Position numbers and translations under genes: made by a program | Origin: Luzula sylvatica | Taxonomy: Eukaryota > Streptophyta > Magnoliopsida > Poales > Juncaceae | Length of the DNA stretch: 64,000 nucleotides | Direction: 5' to 3' | Assembly (NCBI GenBank): GCA_946800325.1 | Contig: OX326959.1 | Span: 11,104,862 to 11,168,861 of the forward strand | Shown: piece by piece, positions 27,501-38,394 of the stretch | How the letters are laid out: each line of letters starts with the position of its first letter | How positions within the stretch are numbered: position 1 is the first letter of the stretch | Notes under the pieces: model-generated | Seen by the model: only the letters and a program-made list of their open reading frames with translations | The model's database searches: none | What the model was told of the DNA's origin: nothing

Positions 27501-30500
27501 GAGTTTTTGAGATGGTTTGGATCGAATCTTTTAGTACGTAACTTTTCACCAAATTGTACAAACACTAAGAAAGTTTCTGTTCGATTTATAACAATCTTTT
27601 TACTCCTTGAGGAGTTCAAATAACATGTTTTTAGATCATTTGTATCGTATCTTTTACTAGATAACTTTTCACCATATTTTGCAAACACTAAGAAAGTTTG
27701 TTTTGCGATACATAACAATCTTTTAACGCTCTGAGGAGTCCAAATAACGTGTTTTTGAGATGGTTTGGATCAAATCTTTTAGTACGTAACTTTTCACCAA
27801 ATTGTACAAACAATAAGAAACTTTTCTTTTCGATTCGTAGCAATCTGTTTAATCTTTGAGGAGTTCAAATAACGTGTTTTTAGATCATTAGTATCATATC
27901 TTTTACTACATAACTTTTCACCAAATTGGACAAACACCAAGAAAGTTTGTTTTTCGATTTATAACAATCTTTTAACGCTCTGAGGAGTCCAAATAATGTT
28001 GTTTTGAGATGGTTTGGATCGAATCATTTGGTACGTAACTTTTCACCAAATGGTACAAACACTAACAAAGTTTTCTTTTCGATTCATAGCAATCTTTTTA
28101 CTCTTTGAGGAGTTCAAATAACGTGTTTTTAGATCATTTGTATCGTTTATTTTTCTACATAACTTTTCACCATATTTTACAAACACTAAAAAAGTATGTT
28201 TTTCGATTCATAACAATCTTTTAAGTTTCTGAGGAGTCCAAAAAACGTGTTTTTGAGATGGTTTGGATCAAATCTTTTTGTACGTAACTTTTCACCAAAT
28301 TGTACAAACACTAAGAATGTTTTCTTTTCGATTCATAGCAATATTTTTACACTTTGAGGAGTTCAAATAACGTGTTTTTAGATCATTTGTATCGTATCTT
28401 TTTCTACATAACTTTTCACCATATTTTACAAACACTAAGAAAGTTCATAACAACCTTTTAAAGCTCGGAAGAGTCCATATAACGTGTTTTTGGAATGGTT
28501 TGGATCGAATCTTTTTGTACGTAACATTTCACTAAATTGTACAAACAATATGTAAGTTTTCTTTTCGATTCATCGCAATCTGTTTAATCTTTGAGGAGTT
28601 CAAATAACGTGTTTTTAGATCATTTGAATCGTAACTTTTATTACATAAATTTTCACCAAATTTGACAAACACCAAGAAAGTTTGTTTTTCGATTCATAAC
28701 AATCTTTTAACGCTCCGAGGAGTCCAAATAACGTGGTTTTTAGATTGTTTGGATCGAAACTTTTGGTACGTAACTTTACACCAAATTGTACAAACAATAA
28801 GAAAGTTTTCTTTTCGATTTATAACAATCTTTTTACTCTTGGAGGAGTTCAAATAACGTGTTTTTAGATCATTTGTATCGTATCTTTTTCTACATAACTT
28901 TTCACCATATTTTACAAACACTAAAAAAGTATGTTTTTCGATTCATAACAATCTTTTGAGTTTCTGAGGAGTCCAAATAACGTGTTTTTAGATGGTTTGG
29001 ATCAAATCTTTTTGTACGTAACTTTTCACCAAATTGTACAAACACTAAGAAAGTTTTCTTTTCGATTCATAGCAATATTTTTACACTTTGAGGAGTTCAA
29101 ATAACGTGTTTTTAGCTCATTTGTATCGTATCTTTTTCTACATAACTTTTCACCATATTTTACAAACACTAAGAAAGTTTGTTTTACTATTCATAACAAT
29201 CTTTTAAAGCTCTAAAGAGTCCATATAACGTGTTTTTGGAAGGGTTTGGATCGAATCTTTTTGCACGTAACTTTTCACTAAATTGTACAAACAATATGTA
29301 AGTTTTCATTTCGATTCATAGCAATCTGTTTAATCTTTGAGGAGTTCAAATAACGTGTTTTTAGATCATTTGAACCGTATCTTTTACTACATAAATTTTC
29401 ACCAAATTTGACAAACACCATGAAAGTTTGTTTTTCGATTCATAACAATCTTTTAACGCTCCGAGGAGTCCAAATAACGTGGTTTTTAGATGGTTTGGAT
29501 CGAATCTTTTGGTACGTAAATTTACACCAAATTGTACAAACACTAAGAAATTTTTCTTTTCGATTCGTAGCAATCTTTTTACTCTTGGAGGAGTTCAAAT
29601 AACGTGTTTTCAGATCTTTTGTATCGTATCTTTTTCTACTTAACTTTTCACCATATTTTACAAACACTAAGAAAGTTTGATTTGCGATTCATAACAATCT
29701 TTTAACGCTCTGAGGAGTCCAAATAACGAGTTTTTGAGGTGGTTTGGATCGAATATTTTTGTACGTAACTTTTCACCAAAGAAACTTTTCTTTTTGATTC
29801 ATAGCAATATGTTTAATCTTTGAGGAGTTCAAATAACGTGTTTTTAGATCATTTGTATCGTATCTTTTACTACATAACTTTTCACCAAATTTGACAAACA
29901 CCAAGAAAGTTTGTTTTTCGATTCATAACAATCTTTTAACGCTCTGAGGAGTCCAAATAACGTTGTTTTGAGATGGTTTGGATCGAATCATTTGGTACAT
30001 AACTTTTCACCAAATGGTACAAACACTGACAAAGTTTTCTTTTCGATTCATGGCAATCTTTTTACTCTCTGAGGAGTTCAAATAACGTGTTTTTAGATCA
30101 TTTGTATCGTATCTTTTTCTACATAACTTTTCACCACATTTTACAAACACTAAGAAAGTATGTTTTTCGATTCATAACAATCTTTTAAGTTTCTAAGGAG
30201 TCCAAATAACGTGTGTTTGAGATGGTTTGGATGGAATCTTTTTTTACGTAACTTTTCACCAAATTGTACAAACAATAAGTAGGTTTTCTTTTCGATTCAT
30301 AGCAATATGTTTAATCTTTGAGGAGTTCATATAACGTGTTTTTAGATCATTTGTATGGTATCTTTTTCTACTTAACTTTTCACCATATTTTACAAACACT
30401 AAGAAAGTATGTTTTGTGATTCATAACAATCTCTTAACGCTCTGAGGAGTCCGAATAACGTGTTTTTTGGATGGTTTGGATCGAATCTTTTAGTACGTAA

Positions 30501-32617
30501 CTTTTCACCAAATTGTACAAACAATAAGAAACTTTTCTTTTCGATTCATAGTAATATATTTAATCTTTGAGGAGTTCAAATAACATGTTTTTAGATCCTT
30601 TGTATCGTATCTTTTTCTACATGACTTTTCACCAAATTTGACAAACACCAAGAAAGTTTGTTTTTCGATTCATAACAATCTTTTAACGCTACGAGGACTC
30701 CAAATAACGTTGTTTTGAGATGGTTTGGATAGAATAATTTGGTACGTAAATTTTCACCAAATGGTACAAACACTAACAAAGTTTTCTTTTCGATTCATAG
30801 CAATCTTTTTACTCTTTGAGGAGTTCAAATAACGTGTTTTTAGATCATTTGTATCGTATCTTTTTCTACATAACTTTTCACCATATTTTACAAACTCTAA
30901 GAAAGTCTGTTTTTCGATTCATAACAATCTTTTAAGTTTCTGCGGTGTCCAAATAACGTGTTTTTGAGATGGTTTGGATCAAATCATTGTGTACGTAACT
31001 TTTCACCGAATTGTACCAACACTAAGAAAGTTTTCTTTTCGATTCATAGCAACATTTTTACACTTTGAGGAGTTCAAATAACGTGTTTTTAGATCATTTG
31101 TATCGTATCTTTTTCTACATAACTTTTCACCATATTTTACAAACACTAAGAAAGTTTGTTTTGCTATTCATAACAATCTTTTAACGCTCTAAGGAGTCCA
31201 AATAATGTGTTTTTGGAGAGGTTTGGTTCGAATCTTTTTGTAAGTAACTTTTCACCAAATTGTACAAACAATAAGTAAGTTTTCTTTTCGATTCATAGCA
31301 ATCTGTTTAATCTTTGAGGAGTTCAAATAACGTGTTTTTAGATCGTTTGTATCGTATCTTTTACTACATAAATTTTCACCAAATTTGACAAACACCAAGA
31401 AAGTTTGTTTTACGATTCATAACAATCTTTTAACGCTCCGAGGAGTCCAAATAACGTTGTTTTTAGATGGTTTGGATCGAATCTTTTGGTACGTAACTTT
31501 TCACCAAATTGAACAAACACTAAGAAAGTTTAATTTTCGATTCATAACAATCTTCTTACTCTTGGAAGTGTTCAAATAACGTGTTTTTAGATCATTTGTA
31601 TCGTATCTTTTTCTACTTAACTTTTTAACATATTTCACAAACACTAAGAAAGTTTGTTTTGCAATTCATTACAATCTTTTAACGCTCTGAGGAGTCCAAA
31701 TAACGTGTTTTTGAGTTGGTTTGGATCGAATATTTTGGTACGTAACTTTTCACCAAATTGTACTAACACTAAGAAAGTTTTATTTTCGATTCATAGCAAT
31801 CTTTTTACTCTTGGAGGAGTTCAAATAACGTGTTTTTAGATTATTAGTATCGTATCTTTTTCTACATAACTTTTCACCATATTTTACACACACTAAGAAA
31901 GTTTGTTTTTCGATTCATAACAATCTTTTAAGTTTCTGAGGAGGCCAAATACCGTGTTTTTTAGATGGTCTGGATCGAATCTTTTAGTACGTAACTTTTC
32001 ACCAAATTGTACAAACACTAAGAAAGTTTTCTTTTCTATTCATAGCAATCCTTTTACTCTTTGAGGAGTTCAAATAACGTGTTTTTAGATCATTTGTATC
32101 GTATCTTTTACTACATAACTTTTCACCATATGTTACAAACACTAAGAATTTTGTTTTTCGATTCATAACCATATTTTAAGTTTCCGAGGAGTCCAAATAA
32201 CGTGTTTTTGAGATGGTTTGGATGGAAACTTTTAGTACGTAAATTTTCACCAAATTGTAGAAACACTAAGAAAGTTTTCTTTTCGATTCATGACAATATT
32301 TTTACTCGTTGAGGAGTTCAAATAACGTGTCTTTAGATCATTTGTATCGTATATTTTTCTACATAACTTTTCACCATATTTATAACACACACACAAAGAA
32401 AGTTTTTTTTCGATTCATAACAACATTTTAACGCTCTGAGGAGTCCAAATAACGTGTTTTTGAGATGGTTTGGATCGAATCTTTTGGTACGATACTTTTT
32501 ACCAAATTGTACAAACAATAAGAAAGTTTTCTTTTCAATTCATCGTAATCTTTGTACTCTTCGAGGATTTCAAATAACGTGTTTTTAGATCATTTGTTTC
32601 GTATCTTTTACTACATA
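24525..32617 (-). repeat. Satellite array, reverse dimeric block beyond the 9-kb units
   Basis: Continuous A/B dimers of about 249 bp in reverse orientation without the 9-kb periodicity. There is a looser longer periodicity: the stretch around 24430-25390 resembles that around 27890-28860 at an offset of about 3.47 kb (14 dimers), and 28615 resembles 29361 at 746 bp (three dimers). A few monomers are truncated, for example near 28441 and 29780. The block is cut at 32617 by a CACTA transposon and resumes at 36721. No genes. Confidence 0.93.
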
Positions 32618-32630
32618 CACTACAACATAA
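32618..32630 (+). repeat. CACTA left terminal inverted repeat
   Basis: CACTACAACATAA, preceded by target duplication ATA at 32615-32617. It matches the right end exactly after reverse complementing. Confidence 0.95.
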
Positions 32631-32640
32631 TTGTTTTTTA

Positions 32641-32965
32641 GGGTCGGGCCGCCCCTAAATTTGTGTGGTTATTGGGTCTGCCCGCCCCAATAACACATTA
32701 GGGTCGGTCAAATCAGGATCGGCCAAATCAGGATCGGCCCGCCCCAATAAGTTCAAAAAACAGGGTCCGCCCGTCCCAAAACATGTTTACCGTCCCGAAA
32801 AGACTATTGGGTCGGGTGAAATTTGGGTCAGCCCGCCCCAAACGTTTGTGACAGCCCGCCCCTACAGTCCGTACCGACCCTACAGTCTTTTGTAACCGCC
32901 CGACCCAATAACTGGCCGACCCTATAGCATATTGTAACTGCCCGCCCCAAATTTTTACCGACCCA
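32641..32965. repeat. CACTA left subterminal repeats
   Basis: GC-rich motif GGGTCGGCCCGCCCCAATAA and variants occur about a dozen times in both orientations (for example GGGTCTGCCCGCCCCAATA and CCGACCCTATAG). They contrast sharply with the AT-rich surroundings. In studied CACTA elements such clusters are binding sites for the TNPA-type protein; that role here is inferred. Confidence 0.85.
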
Positions 32966-32974
32966 AAATCTGAC

Positions 32975-33370
32975 GCCAGTCAGATTTGTTCCCCACTCTT
33001 TCTTTTCTTTTGTTTTTCCCTCGTCACAGAACCCTCTCTCTTCCTCTTTATTCCTCTCTCTTTCCGCTCTTTCTTCCCCCTTTTTTCCTCTTCACTTTCC
33101 GCTCTCTCTCCCACTTCTTCTCGGCTAGGGTTGAGCCGAGAAGAAGTCTTCCCTCCGTCTCTCTCTCGTGCTCTCTCTCTCTCAAATCCTCCCGCTCTCT
33201 CCTTTTTTCTCTCTTCGATTCAACAAAGGACAGCCAAGAATCTCCGCCCACTCTCTCGTGCTCGCTTTCTTCATTTCGACAAACCGAGCCATGGCCTCTC
33301 TCTCTCGTGCTCTCTCTCAACTTCTCCTGCCACTCTCTCGTGCTCTCTCTCTTCGATTCAAGGTTAATTA
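32975..33370 (+). other. CT-rich leader-like segment in the CACTA element
   Basis: Pyrimidine-rich DNA full of CTCTCTCTCGTGCTCTC, ending in CTTCGATTCAAGGTTAATTAGGG. It looks like a plant 5' UTR running into an intron. Open frames exist on both strands (a 141-codon one at 32986-33411), but they are Ser/Leu/Phe or Arg/Glu low-complexity by-products of the CT repeat. It may be the element's own promoter and leader or a captured gene start; neither can be proved here. Confidence 0.5.
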
Positions 33371-34700
33371 GGGTTGTTTACTGTTTACTGTTTTTTTTCA
33401 CTGTTAATTAGGTGCTTATCATTTTTTTTGCTTATCATTTTTTAGATTCAAGGTTAATTAGTTTTTTTTGCTTAATTAGTTTACTGTTTTTTTTCACTGT
33501 TAGTTTACTGTTTTTTTTTCTTATCATTTGTTAGATTCAAGGTTAATTATTTTTTTTGCTTAATTAGTTTACTGTTTACTGTTTTTTTTGCTCTCTCTCT
33601 CGTGCTCTCAACTTCTCCTGCCACTCTCTTCGATTCAAGGTTAATTAGTTTTTTTTGCTTATCATTTTTTAGATGCTTGTTTACTGTTTTTTTTCACTGT
33701 TAATTAGGGTTGAAATTCATTAATTAGAGGCATTTATACTAGATCTGAAATTGATTTGTTTTAACTGTTATTTTTAATGTATTTTTTGGACTAAATGCAG
33801 GTTCTTCGAAATCTGCTGGAAACAAGTTAGTTTTTCACTTAAATTATTAGAATAGGTTTACTGCGATTTAAATTATTAATTTTTCAGTTAATTTGGAGGT
33901 TAAATTTTTTTTTTCAAATCTGCAGGAAGCGGTTTATGTGGTGAGATGATTTCACGCGAGACGTTGGGAAGCTAGACGAGCCGAGGAGAGGAGAGGAGAG
34001 ACGTTAGTTTTTCGAAAAATTTCTTTTGGACTAAGGTTAATCTTCTAATTTATTTTTTTAAAACTGTTTTTTCAATTTTTTATAATTAAATATTTTTGTT
34101 TTCTTATGGACTTTGTTATATCAATTTTTTTTACTGATTTTTCTTTTTTAAATTCAATTTTATTCGTAGAAGCCTGGTTCGAGCCCTGGTGCAAGCCCTG
34201 GTACAAGTCATTATCAAGCTTCGAGCCCTGGTACAAGCCTTCCCACAGACGCGAAGTCTTTTTTCCCTCTCGCCGCCCTCATTTCCCTCTCTCGCAGCCC
34301 TCATTTCCTTCTCCCAACAGCTCTCTTCCTCGAAGCTCGATTTTCCCTCTAAGCAGCACTCATTTTCGGCTCTCTTCCTTGTTTTTAATTCGGTTTGGGG
34401 GTGCATGCATAAAATTTTCACATGTAAATCGAGTTGTTTTTAATTCTGTTTTTTTTATTGCAATTTTTTTTAATTATGTCGTTTTTAGTTCTGTTTTTAA
34501 TTCTGCATGCATAAAATTTTAGTTCTGTTTTCAATCTAGTTATGTTTCGATATTTTGTTTACTGCCAATTTTGTTTACTGTTTTTTAATTCTGTTTTTTT
34601 TACTGTTTTTCACTTGTTTTTAGTTCTGTTCCAATTTCTGCACATTTTTTACAATTTAAAAAATTATTTGGTTTATAAATTTGCCGGTTCAAAAAATTAA
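33361..34700. other. T-rich CACTA interior with exon-like islands
   Basis: Imperfect reiteration of TTCAAGGTTAATTAG, TTTGCTTATCATTTTTTAG and TTTACTGTTTTTTTTCACTG at 33361-33740. Short non-T-rich islands then follow acceptor-like CAG or TAG: about 33802, 33926 and 34171. The last reads TTCGAGCCCTGGTGCAAG and repeats GAGCCCTGGTACAAG. The pattern resembles small exons in T-rich introns, but I recognise no protein and give no gene model. Confidence 0.45.
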
Positions 34701-34704
34701 ATCA

Positions 34705-35031
34705 GATTTATATTTCTTGTATGGTAGGAATTGTAAAAATTTGGGGTTAATTTTTGTTTTTCAAATCTGGCAGGATTTAATTTTTCGAAAGTTTTTTGGA
34801 AGCGAGAAGAGGACTAGGACTCGAAGATAGACGAGGCGAGAAGAGGAGACAAGTTAATTTTTGGTAATCTTTATATTTCTTGTATGTTAGGAATAATAAT
34901 AATTTAGGGTTAATATATATTTTTTTAAATCTGTCAGGATATAATCGGTAGTTTTTTGGAAGCAAGAAGAGAATTGTTTTTGGAAGTGAGGATAGACGAG
35001 GCGAGAAGAGGAGACAAGTTACTTTTTCGCA
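34705..35031. repeat. 163-bp imperfect tandem duplication in the CACTA element
   Basis: The sequence from TATTTCTTGTATGGTAGG (about 34711) through AGACGAGGCGAGAAGAGG recurs with a period of 163 bp, the second copy starting near 34873. Both copies end GAGGAGACAAGTTA. Each contains a CAGGAT, TTTTTTGGAAGC and GAAGAGG exon-like purine-rich island. Confidence 0.75.
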
Positions 35032-35033
35032 AG

Positions 35034-35233
35034 ATTTATTTGGACTAAGGTTAATGATTTAAATTTGTTTAGCTTGGTTTAGTTTAGGGTTTAGGTTAAT
35101 TGTGGTAGTATGACTTGGTTTAGTTTAGGGTTTAGGTTAAGTTCAAATAAGGAGATTTAAGTAAAAAATATATGATAAATTATTGTTGTATTGTTCAAAT
35201 AAGGAGATTTCTTTGGACTAAGTAGTATGACTT
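35034..35233. other. AT-rich spacer in CACTA with telobox-like words
   Basis: TTTAGTTTAGGGTTTAGGTTA occurs twice in part (around 35079 and 35117), and AAGGAGATTT occurs twice. No gene is seen. Confidence 0.5.
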
Positions 35234-35832
35234 GGTTCTCGCAGGAGCTGGAGGCGGTTCTCGCAGGAGCTGGAGGCGGGTCTCGCAGGAGCTGGAGGAG
35301 GGTCTCGCAGGAGCAGGAGGCAGGTCTCGCAGTTGGAGGCGGGTCTCGCAGGAGCTGGAGGCAGGTCTCGCAGGAGCTGGAGGCGGGTCTCGCAGTTGGA
35401 GGCGGGTCTCGCAGGAGCTGGAGGCGGGTCTCGCAGGAGCAGGAGCAGGAGGCAGGTCTCGTAGTTGGAGGCGGGTCTCGCAGGAGCTGGAGGCAGGTCT
35501 CGCAGGAGCAGGAGGCGGGTCTCGCAGTTGGAGGCGGGTCTCGCAGGAGCTGGAGGCGGGTCTCGCAGGAGCTGGAGGCGGGTCTCGCAGTTGGAGGCGG
35601 GTCTTGCAGGAGCTGGAGGCGGGTCTCGCAGGAGCTGGAGGCGGGTCTCGCAGGTGTTGGAGGCGGTTCTCGCAAGAGCTGGAGGCCGGTCTCGCAGGAG
35701 CTGGAGGCGGGTCTCGCAGGAGCAGGAGGCGGGTCTCGCAGGAGCTGGAGGCGGGTCTCGCAGGAGCAGGAGGCGGGTCTCACAGGAGTTGGAGCTGGAG
35801 GCGGGTCTCGCAGGAGCAGGAGGCGGGTCTCG
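35234..35832. repeat. 22-bp GC-rich minisatellite in CACTA
   Basis: About 28 units of a 22-bp repeat with core TCTCGCAGGAGCTGGAGG. Starts at 35237, 35259, 35281, 35303 and 35325 give the 22-bp step; 19-bp units with CAGTTGGAGG are interspersed. Because 22 is not a multiple of three and the unit lacks stop codons, several frames on both strands stay open for over 200 codons. These frames are composition artefacts, not genes. Each unit contains CTCGCAGGAG, similar to an intron-exon acceptor. Confidence 0.92.
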
Positions 35833-36428
35833 AGGAGTACGAGAAGGCATTGGAGTAGGAGATTCTCGAGGAGTACGATAATTTTATATTAACTTTGTGA
35901 TTTCATTATTTATTTCTAATTATTTTTCTGAACTTAATTTGAAATTTGATTTGGTTTTGTGTAGGAGAGTCTCGAGGAGTACGAGAAGGCATTGGAGTAG
36001 AAGAGAAAGTCCTTCGTTTTGCATAAAGTATCGAAGAGGAAAGTATTTTTTGACAATTTTGTATTATTTTGAAATATTTCGTTGGGAGCGCAGGGTAGGA
36101 CCGTGGGAGATTACTTTTGAATTATGTATTGTTTATTTGAATATTTGTATTATTTTGTATTATTTGTGATATTAAGTGGGGGTTATGTTTTTGAATTATG
36201 TGATATTATTTGTATTATTTGTATTATTTTTGAATTTGTGATATTATGTATTATTTTTGAATTATGTATTATTTTTGAATTTGTATTATTTTTGAATTTG
36301 TGATATTATTTTTGAATTTGTGATATTATTTTTTGAATTTGTGATATTATTTGTATTATTTGTATTATTAATTATTTACATAATTAATAATTACTATTAT
36401 ATATAATTAGTTATTTATATATTTACTG
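35833..36428. other. CACTA interior: duplicated GAGTACGAGAAGG segment and AT-rich repeats
   Basis: A 30-bp stretch beginning TCGAGGAGTACGAGAAGG occurs at about 35830 and 35971. Downstream, 36120-36420 consists of degenerate TGATATTATTTTTGAATT and TTTGTATTATTTG repeats. No gene is recognised. Confidence 0.6.
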
Positions 36429-36706
36429 CGCCCTATAGGGTCGGCCCGCCCCATTAATGCACCCTATTGGGTCCGCTCGCCCCTGAACCCTGTACCGATG
36501 TGACCCTGCGCTGTGATTGGACTGACACGTCTTTAGGGTCGGCCCGCCCCATTAAATGCCGCCCCAAAAACCTTATAGGGTCGGCCCACCCCTGACAGGG
36601 TCGCAACCTTTAGGGTCGCCCAGTTAGGGTCGGCTGACCGTTCCAATAAGCTATAGGGTCGGTTTTGATGCCTTGTTGGGTCAGTTTTGGCCGCCCCAAT
36701 ACCCCA
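36429..36706. repeat. CACTA right subterminal repeats
   Basis: TAGGGTCGGCCCGCCCC and variants recur about ten times (for example 36436, 36536, 36576, 36655), mirroring the left cluster. The cluster reaches to within a few bases of the terminal inverted repeat. Confidence 0.85.
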
Positions 36707-36707
36707 G

Positions 36708-36720
36708 TTATGTTGTAGTG
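36708..36720 (-). repeat. CACTA right terminal inverted repeat
   Basis: TTATGTTGTAGTG, the exact reverse complement of the left end, followed by target duplication ATA at 36721-36723. Confidence 0.95.
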
Positions 36721-37758
36721 ATAACTTTTCACCATATTTTACAAACACTAAGAAAATTTGTTTTTCGATGCATAACAATCTTTAATGTTTCTGAAGAGTC
36801 CAAATAACGTTTTTTTAGATGGTTTGGATCGAATCTATTAGTACGTAACTTTTCACCACATTGTACAAACACCAAGAAACTTTTCTTTTCGATTCATAAC
36901 AATCTTTTTACTCATTGAGGAGTTAAAATAATTTGTTTTTAGATCATTTATATGGTATATTTTTCTACATAACTTTTCACCATATTTTACAAACACTAAG
37001 AAAGTTTGTTTTTCGATTCATAACAATCTTTTAACGCTCCGAGGAGTCCAAATAACGTGTTTTTGAGATGGTTTGTATCGAATCTTTTAGGACGTAACTT
37101 TTCACCAAACTATACAAACAATAAGAAAGTTTTTCTTTTCGATTCATAGCAATCATTTTAATCTTTGAGGAGTTCAAATAACGTGTTTTTAGATCATTTG
37201 TATCGTATCTTTTACGACATAACTTTTAACCAAATTTACAAACACTAAGAAAGTTTGTTTTTCGATTCATAACAATCTTTTAACTCTCCGAGGAGTCCAA
37301 ATAACGTGTTTTTGAAATGGTTTGGATCGAATCTTTTGATAAGTAACTTTTTCCCAAATTGTACAAACACAAAGAAAGTTTTCATTTCGATTCATAGGAA
37401 TCTTTTTACTCTTTGAGGAGTTCAAATAACGTGTTTTTAGATCATTTGTATCGTATCTTTTTCTACATAACTTTTCACCATATTTTACAAACACTAAGAA
37501 AGTTTGTTTTTCGATTCATCACAATCTTTTTAGTTTCTGAGGAGTCCAAATAACGTGTTTTTTAGATGGTTTGGATCGAATCTTTTAGTACATAACTTTT
37601 CACCAAATTGTACGAACACTAAGAAACTTTTCTTTTCGATTCATAACAATCTTTTTACTCGTCGAGGAGTTCAAATAACGTGTTTTTAGATCATTTGTAT
37701 CGTATCTTTTTGTACATAACATTTCACCATATTTTACAAACACCAAGAAAGTTTGTTT
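36721..37758 (-). repeat. Satellite, reverse block between the CACTA and copia insertions
   Basis: A/B dimers in the same orientation and register as 24525-32617, resuming at the ATA target duplication. Ends inside a B-type monomer (GAAAGTTTGTTT), where the copia element begins. Confidence 0.95.
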
Positions 37759-38381
37759 TGTAGGATTACGCACACGATTATCATAGTGTGCAGCGGAAAT
37801 TAGTTCATGTGCGTAACCTAATTCTACCGGGATCACGCCCTAAAACCAACGAAAAAGGAAGAGTTTCGGAGAATTACCTCGTACAAGTTAGTACGTGTCG
37901 ATTACTTCTCCAAATCCGTGAACCTTCTCCAAGGAATGCTCGTACAGTCCCTCTACTCGTGTCCACCTTGATTTCGACCAATCGGAAATCGTCAACGCCG
38001 TTCTAGTCGCCGTCACGATCAATCTCTCAAGATCCTTGCTCGAATCTCCCTCTCAATCTCACCAGATCTGATCTGGAATTCTGTGGAAGAGGAAAGAGAA
38101 ACGACGGCTCAAAACCCTAGAAAACTTAGGTCAAATTCAGGAATCAGAACTTTATATATATAGGAAACAGATCAGTTCGAACGCACCATAGTTCGTTCGA
38201 ACGAACCCAGTACGTTCGAACACACCTAAATGTTCGTTCGAACGAACCCACTTCTGTTTATCACGAATAAGTCCGTTCGAACGCACTGATATAGTTAGTT
38301 CGAACGAACCTTATTCTGACTGCAGAATTGCCTATTTATATGAATTCTTCCAAGTTAATTCTTAAGCCATATTTTCTTTCA
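37759..38381 (-). repeat. Copia 3' LTR
   Basis: 623 bp, starting TGTAGGATTACG and ending TTCTTTCA on the plus strand. Same length as the other LTR, with four substitutions seen by direct comparison (near 37924, 38139, 38171 and 38212). It contains the TTCGAA palindrome cluster and a TATA stretch. Confidence 0.96.
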
Positions 38382-38394
38382 AACTCCCTCTTGG
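38382..38394 (-). other. Copia polypurine tract
   Basis: On the minus strand AAGAGGGAGTT directly precedes the LTR start TGAAAG. This is the expected plus-strand primer position. Confidence 0.8.

Larger units (their letters stand above)
32618..36720. mobile_element. Non-autonomous CACTA (En/Spm-type) DNA transposon
   Basis: The ends are a perfect 13-bp inverted repeat, CACTACAACATAA at 32618-32630 and its complement at 36708-36720. They are flanked by a 3-bp direct repeat ATA (32615-32617 and 36721-36723). Joining the flanks recreates normal satellite (CTACATAACTTTTCACC), so this is a clean insertion. CACTA start, 3-bp target duplication and GC-rich subterminal repeats are the family hallmarks. 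I find no transposase (TNPD/Transposase_21) reading frame inside 4.1 kb. The interior is CT-rich, T-rich and minisatellite DNA, so it probably depends on a transposase made elsewhere. Confidence 0.93.

Noticed and set aside
450..32520. Dozens of open frames of 60-126 codons across the satellite, many with similar peptides (for example FGEKLCSKRYDSND).
   Set aside because: They recur at monomer spacing on both strands, stop at the monomer's own TGGTGA, and exist because the dimer length (about 249 bp) is a multiple of three. No promoter or protein family.
1..32617. A CENP-B-box-like motif in the monomer.
   Set aside because: No 17-bp match to the TTCG-A-CGGG pattern was seen.
32986..33411. 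A 141-codon Ser/Leu/Phe-rich frame in the CACTA element, possibly a membrane protein.
   Set aside because: Low-complexity CT repeat that is also open on the opposite strand; more like a leader sequence than a coding exon.
35157..35892. Overlapping 138-221-codon frames on both strands that look like Arg/Ser/Gly-rich proteins.
   Set aside because: Pure translations of the 22-bp minisatellite; all frames lack stops for the same compositional reason.
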